Assembly (NCBI RefSeq): GCF_004116335.1
Contig: NZ_PDKN01000003.1
Span: 1 to 64,000, forward strand
Direction: 5' to 3'
DNA length: 64,000 bases
From: Candidatus Marinarcus aquaticus
GTDB taxonomy: Bacteria; Campylobacterota; Campylobacteria; Campylobacterales; Arcobacteraceae
In this document: positions 61,250 to 64,000 of the stretch, piece after piece
How positions within the stretch are numbered: the first letter of the stretch is position 1
Layout: each line of letters begins with the position of its first letter
The notes under the pieces: generated by a model
Told to the model about the DNA's origin: nothing
Database searches by the model: none
What the model saw: only the letters and a program-made list of their open reading frames with translations
Program-made: the position numbers and the translations under genes

Positions 61250-62287
61250 ATGAATTTAAGAAAATCTGCTTTAGCATTAATTGCTGCTGCTACTGTTGCT
61301 TCATCTTTAGGAGCAAATGATCAAATTAGAATTGTTGGGTCATCTACTGTTTACCCATTTACAAGTTACGTTGCTGAAGAATTTGGTGCGACAACGGGTT
61401 TTAAAACACCTGTCGTTGAATCAACTGGTTCAGGTGGTGGTATGAAAATTTTCTGTGCAGGTGCAGGAGTTGATACTCCAAGTTTTACAAATGCTTCACG
61501 ACCAATGAAAGATAAAGAGTTCGCAACGTGTCAAAAAAATGGTGTAAAAGAGATCACTGGTTTCATGGTAGGATATGATGGGATTGCAATTGCTCAAAGC
61601 AATGACAATGCTCCATTAAACTTAACAAAAGAGCAAATTTTCTTAGCATTAGCACAAGAAGTTCCTTCAAAAGATGGTAAAAAATTGATCCCTAACCCAT
61701 ATAAAAAATGGAGTGATATTGACCCTTCATTACCAAACAGAGAAATCAGAATGATTGGTGCTCCAACAACATCTGGAACAAGAGACTCATTTGATGAAAT
61801 GGTGATGGAACACGCTTCTAAAAACTTTAAAATCTATGGTGGGAAATACAAAAAAATCAGAACGGATGGTGCATATATCCCTGGTGGTGAAAACGACAAT
61901 TTAATCGTTCAACAATTAACACAAGATAAAGCCGCTTTAGGTTACTTCGGTTACAGCTTCTTAGAAGAGAACCATGACAAAATCAATGGTGTGACTTTAA
62001 ATGGAATTGCGCCAACTGCTGAAAATATTGCAAACGGGAAATACCCAGTATCAAGAAGTCTGTTTATGTATATGAAAAATGGGCACATTGGAAAAGTTAA
62101 AGGTGTTGCTGAGTTCTTAGATCTTTATGCTACAAAAGCAATGATTGGACCAAAAGGTGTTTTAAGAAACATTGGTTTAATCCCTATGCAAGACAAAATG
62201 CTTAAAGAGGTTCAAGCTTCTGTAAAAGCAAGAACACTTTTAACTGCTGATATGGTTAAACACAAAACAGTTCTACCAGTAAAATAA
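61250..62287 (+). CDS. pstS: Phosphate ABC transporter substrate-binding protein
   Basis: 345 residues from the ATG at 61250, which has CGGAG 6 bases upstream; a TTG six bases earlier would touch the Shine-Dalgarno and is rejected. A signal peptide (cleavage after SLGA, near residue 24) precedes a periplasmic binding fold: IVGSSTVYPFTSYVAEEFG, VVESTGSGGGMKIFCAGAG (phosphate-binding serine loop) and GTRDSFDEMV near 180. It binds inorganic phosphate and delivers it to PstC/PstA. A Pho box array precedes it and an attenuator-like hairpin follows. Confidence 0.95.
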   Translation: MNLRKSALALIAAATVASSLGANDQIRIVGSSTVYPFTSYVAEEFGATTGFKTPVVESTGSGGGMKIFCAGAGVDTPSFTNASRPMKDKEFATCQKNGVKEITGFMVGYDGIAIAQSNDNAPLNLTKEQIFLALAQEVPSKDGKKLIPNPYKKWSDIDPSLPNREIRMIGAPTTSGTRDSFDEMVMEHASKNFKIYGGKYKKIRTDGAYIPGGENDNLIVQQLTQDKAALGYFGYSFLEENHDKINGVTLNGIAPTAENIANGKYPVSRSLFMYMKNGHIGKVKGVAEFLDLYATKAMIGPKGVLRNIGLIPMQDKMLKEVQASVKARTLLTADMVKHKTVLPVK

Positions 62288-62313
62288 ATAGAACATTATT
62301 AAAATAAAATCCT

Positions 62314-62347
62314 ATAAAACCTCTGCTTATTTAAGTAGAGGTTTTAT
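62314..62347 (+). terminator. Attenuating terminator between pstS and pstC
   Basis: ATAAAACCTCTGCTTA-TT-TAAGTAGAGGTTTTAT forms a 16-bp stem with one G-T pair. Partial termination here would give more PstS than membrane subunits, as is common for binding-protein-dependent transporters. Confidence 0.85.
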
Positions 62348-62371
62348 TAGTTAGAAAAGAAAGGTTATTCT

Positions 62372-63628
62372 ATGTCAAATGACTCTTTATATTTGATATT
62401 CTTTGGAGGGCTTATTCCACTCATCTTTATTGCCTATATGATTGGAAAAAATAAAGCTCAAGTCATATCAAATAAAGGCATTCATATAAACTCTCAACCT
62501 GAGCAATATGGATGGTTTACCGCACTTTATACAGGGCTTCCTGTGATCATGCTTTTAGTGACTGTAATGTTTTTATATCTGTTTGGACTAAAATCTGTTC
62601 CACCCATGCTTATTGTTATTTCATCTTTAGCTTTAGGGGCCATTTCACTTATTTTTGTTGTTAAACGTTTAAGCCCAACTACAAAAGCTCGTGACTCTAT
62701 TGAGTCTTTTATTCGAATTGTTCTTATCTTCGCTTCACTTATTTCAGTATTGACCACTTTTGGTATTCTTTTTTCAATTATTTTCGAATCAATTCATTTT
62801 TTCCAACGTGAAAGCTTTTTTGGATTTATTTTTGGTACCGATTGGAATCCTGATACAGCCTTTTTAGAGGGTGCTGGACGAGCAACTGAAGGTGTTGCCC
62901 AAGCACAATTTGGTGCAGTGCCTATTTTTGCTGGTACCTTTTATATTACTCTTATTGCGATGGCTGTAGCAGTACCTATTGGTATTTTAAGTGCGGTGTT
63001 TATGTCAGAGTATGCGAGCAAGAAAGTGCGAAATACGATTAAACCCACTCTTGAGATTTTAGCAGGTATTCCAACCGTTGTGTATGGATTCTTTGCGGCC
63101 ATTACTGTGGCACCTTTTATTGTGAATGTTTTCAGTGCTTTGGGTATTGATGCATCATATCGAAGTGCATTGGGTGCAGGTGTGGTGATGGGGATCATGA
63201 TTATTCCTATTATTTCCAGTTTAAGTGATGACGTTATCAGCTCTGTGCCACAAAACATTCGAAACGGTTCATTAGCCCTTGGAATGAACAAAGCAGAAAC
63301 GATTATGTTTGTTGTTATTCCTTCAGCCATGCCAGGGATTATTGCTGCTGTGTTATTGGGTATTTCAAGAGCATTGGGTGAAACCATGATTGTTGTAATG
63401 GCAGCAAGTTTACGACCAAACTTAACCATGAACCCTTTAGAAGATATGACCACCGTTACAGTTAAAATCGTAGAGTCTCTTGTAGGGGACCAAGAATTTG
63501 ACAGTTCATTAACGCTTTCAGCCTTTGCGCTTGGTTTGGTTCTATTTGTTGTAACTCTTATTATTAATATTATTTCAATTACAACCATTAGAAAATTCCA
63601 CCAAAAATATAAAATTTCGAATCTGTAA
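62372..63628 (+). CDS. pstC: Phosphate ABC transporter permease PstC
   Basis: A 418-residue permease. The N-terminal extension of about 110 residues holds two to three extra spans (LIFFGGLIPLIFIAYMIG; LYTGLPVIMLLVTVMFLYLFG), after which the usual PstC core begins near 115. FGAVPIFAGTFYITLIAMAV and EILAGIPTVVYGFFA are conserved, and ALGMNKAETIMFVVIPSAMPG near 310 is the EAA-type loop that contacts the ATPase. It is larger than E. coli PstC (319). Confidence 0.94.
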   Translation: MSNDSLYLIFFGGLIPLIFIAYMIGKNKAQVISNKGIHINSQPEQYGWFTALYTGLPVIMLLVTVMFLYLFGLKSVPPMLIVISSLALGAISLIFVVKRLSPTTKARDSIESFIRIVLIFASLISVLTTFGILFSIIFESIHFFQRESFFGFIFGTDWNPDTAFLEGAGRATEGVAQAQFGAVPIFAGTFYITLIAMAVAVPIGILSAVFMSEYASKKVRNTIKPTLEILAGIPTVVYGFFAAITVAPFIVNVFSALGIDASYRSALGAGVVMGIMIIPIISSLSDDVISSVPQNIRNGSLALGMNKAETIMFVVIPSAMPGIIAAVLLGISRALGETMIVVMAASLRPNLTMNPLEDMTTVTVKIVESLVGDQEFDSSLTLSAFALGLVLFVVTLIINIISITTIRKFHQKYKISNL

Positions 63629-63634
63629 GGCAGC

Positions 63635-64000
63635 ATGATGAAAAAAACAAACGACTTTTACATACCACAAATTGCACAACGAAACAGAAAAGCCAAACGC
63701 TTTATGTATATTACAATGGCAGCCGTGATTCTTTCACTCTCTTTTTTAGGTTTTTTCTTGTTTGATATTGTTAAAAATGGTTACCCTGCATTTCAACAAT
63801 CTTATATCAAAGTTGATGTGACCATCGATGAAGAGGCTGCTGAAAACCCTTACGGTATTTTTGATCGTGACATGAGTCAAATCATCAGCCGTGCTTGGTT
63901 ACGAAGCCTTCCTCAAGAAATCAGAGAAAATCCAGAATGGATGGGAACCACTCAAACATTTTGGGCATTAACCAATGCAGAAGCAGACCAACATGTCAAA
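63635..64000 (+). CDS. pstA: Phosphate ABC transporter permease PstA, partial
   Basis: The reading frame starts at ATGATG (63635 or 63638; AAGG at 63627-63630 suits the second slightly better) and runs to the right edge, 122 codons. One membrane helix (FMYITMAAVILSLSFLGFFLFDIV) is followed by a long hydrophilic segment (YIKVDVTIDEEAAENPYGIFD and beyond), an insertion after TM1 that longer PstA proteins carry. The permease core lies outside the window. It follows pstC by 6 bases. Confidence 0.85.
   Translation, partial: MMKKTNDFYIPQIAQRNRKAKRFMYITMAAVILSLSFLGFFLFDIVKNGYPAFQQSYIKVDVTIDEEAAENPYGIFDRDMSQIISRAWLRSLPQEIRENPEWMGTTQTFWALTNAEADQHVK

Overview
The window looks like chromosome from a low-GC member of the Campylobacterota, most likely an Arcobacter-type organism (Arcobacteraceae). 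This rests on the low-GC codon use, the DUF3373-type outer membrane protein, the thrS-infC-rpmI-rplT block, promoters that mostly show a good -10 but no clear -35, and protein sequences that read as campylobacterial. It is an inference from content, not a taxonomic search. There is no rRNA, insertion sequence, phage or CRISPR array. The gene order is dense, and no gene-free stretch exceeds about 200 bases.

Layout. (1) 1-11561, all minus strand: a surface polysaccharide locus with a partial ceramidase-like protein, a glycosyltransferase, a Wzy-like polymerase, a Wzx-like flippase, four enzymes that together make a UDP-diacetamido-uronic acid (WbpA/B/E/D type), a UDP-glucuronate 4-epimerase, a short Wzz-like protein and UDP-glucose dehydrogenase. 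(2) 11683-12238: five minus-strand tRNA genes (Pro, His, Arg, Leu, Gly) behind a perfect TTGACA-N17-TATAAT promoter. (3) 12279-20927: housekeeping genes thiG, cutA, nnrDE, a SUI1-like factor, tsaD, an RBBP9-like hydrolase, two small proteins, dxr and cdsA on the minus strand, then a BCCT transporter on the plus strand.

(4) 20928-43621 is the centre of interest: a 22.7 kb pigment-type type II polyketide cluster combining aryl polyene (APE) genes with dialkylresorcinol (Dar) genes, as in flexirubin-type clusters. A minus arm (FAD halogenase-like protein, ACP, ketosynthase, chain-length factor, dehydratase, esterase-like hydrolase) diverges from a long plus arm (dehydratase, glycosyltransferase, acyltransferase, aromatic ammonia-lyase, ketoreductase, COG4648 membrane protein, B12-radical SAM enzyme, LolA-like carrier, MMPL exporter, AMP-ligase, ABC-2 transporter, second ACP, second ketosynthase and a ketosynthase-like partner). 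A convergent four-gene operon then carries darA, darB, an unknown 131-residue protein and a BtrH-like acyltransferase. The expected flow is: the ammonia-lyase makes an aryl acrylic acid, the ligase loads it on an ACP, KS/CLF plus reductase and dehydratases extend it to a polyene, DarB/DarA make a resorcinol partner, and acyltransferases and exporters move the product to the outer membrane.

(5) 43671-58177: a lipoprotein, an NFACT/RqcH protein, a small cytochrome-c-like protein without a haem motif, an outer membrane barrel, thrS-infC-rpmI-rplT, a Tat-exported type II sulfide:quinone oxidoreductase, mobA, leuC, lspA, glmM and rpsT. (6) 58199-64000: prfA, an EAL-CBS-GGDEF protein, then pstS-pstC-pstA (pstA cut by the window edge). 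Matching arrays of four 11-bp repeats lie upstream of both the EAL-CBS-GGDEF gene and pstS, and predict that this cyclic-di-GMP enzyme is part of the phosphate-starvation regulon.
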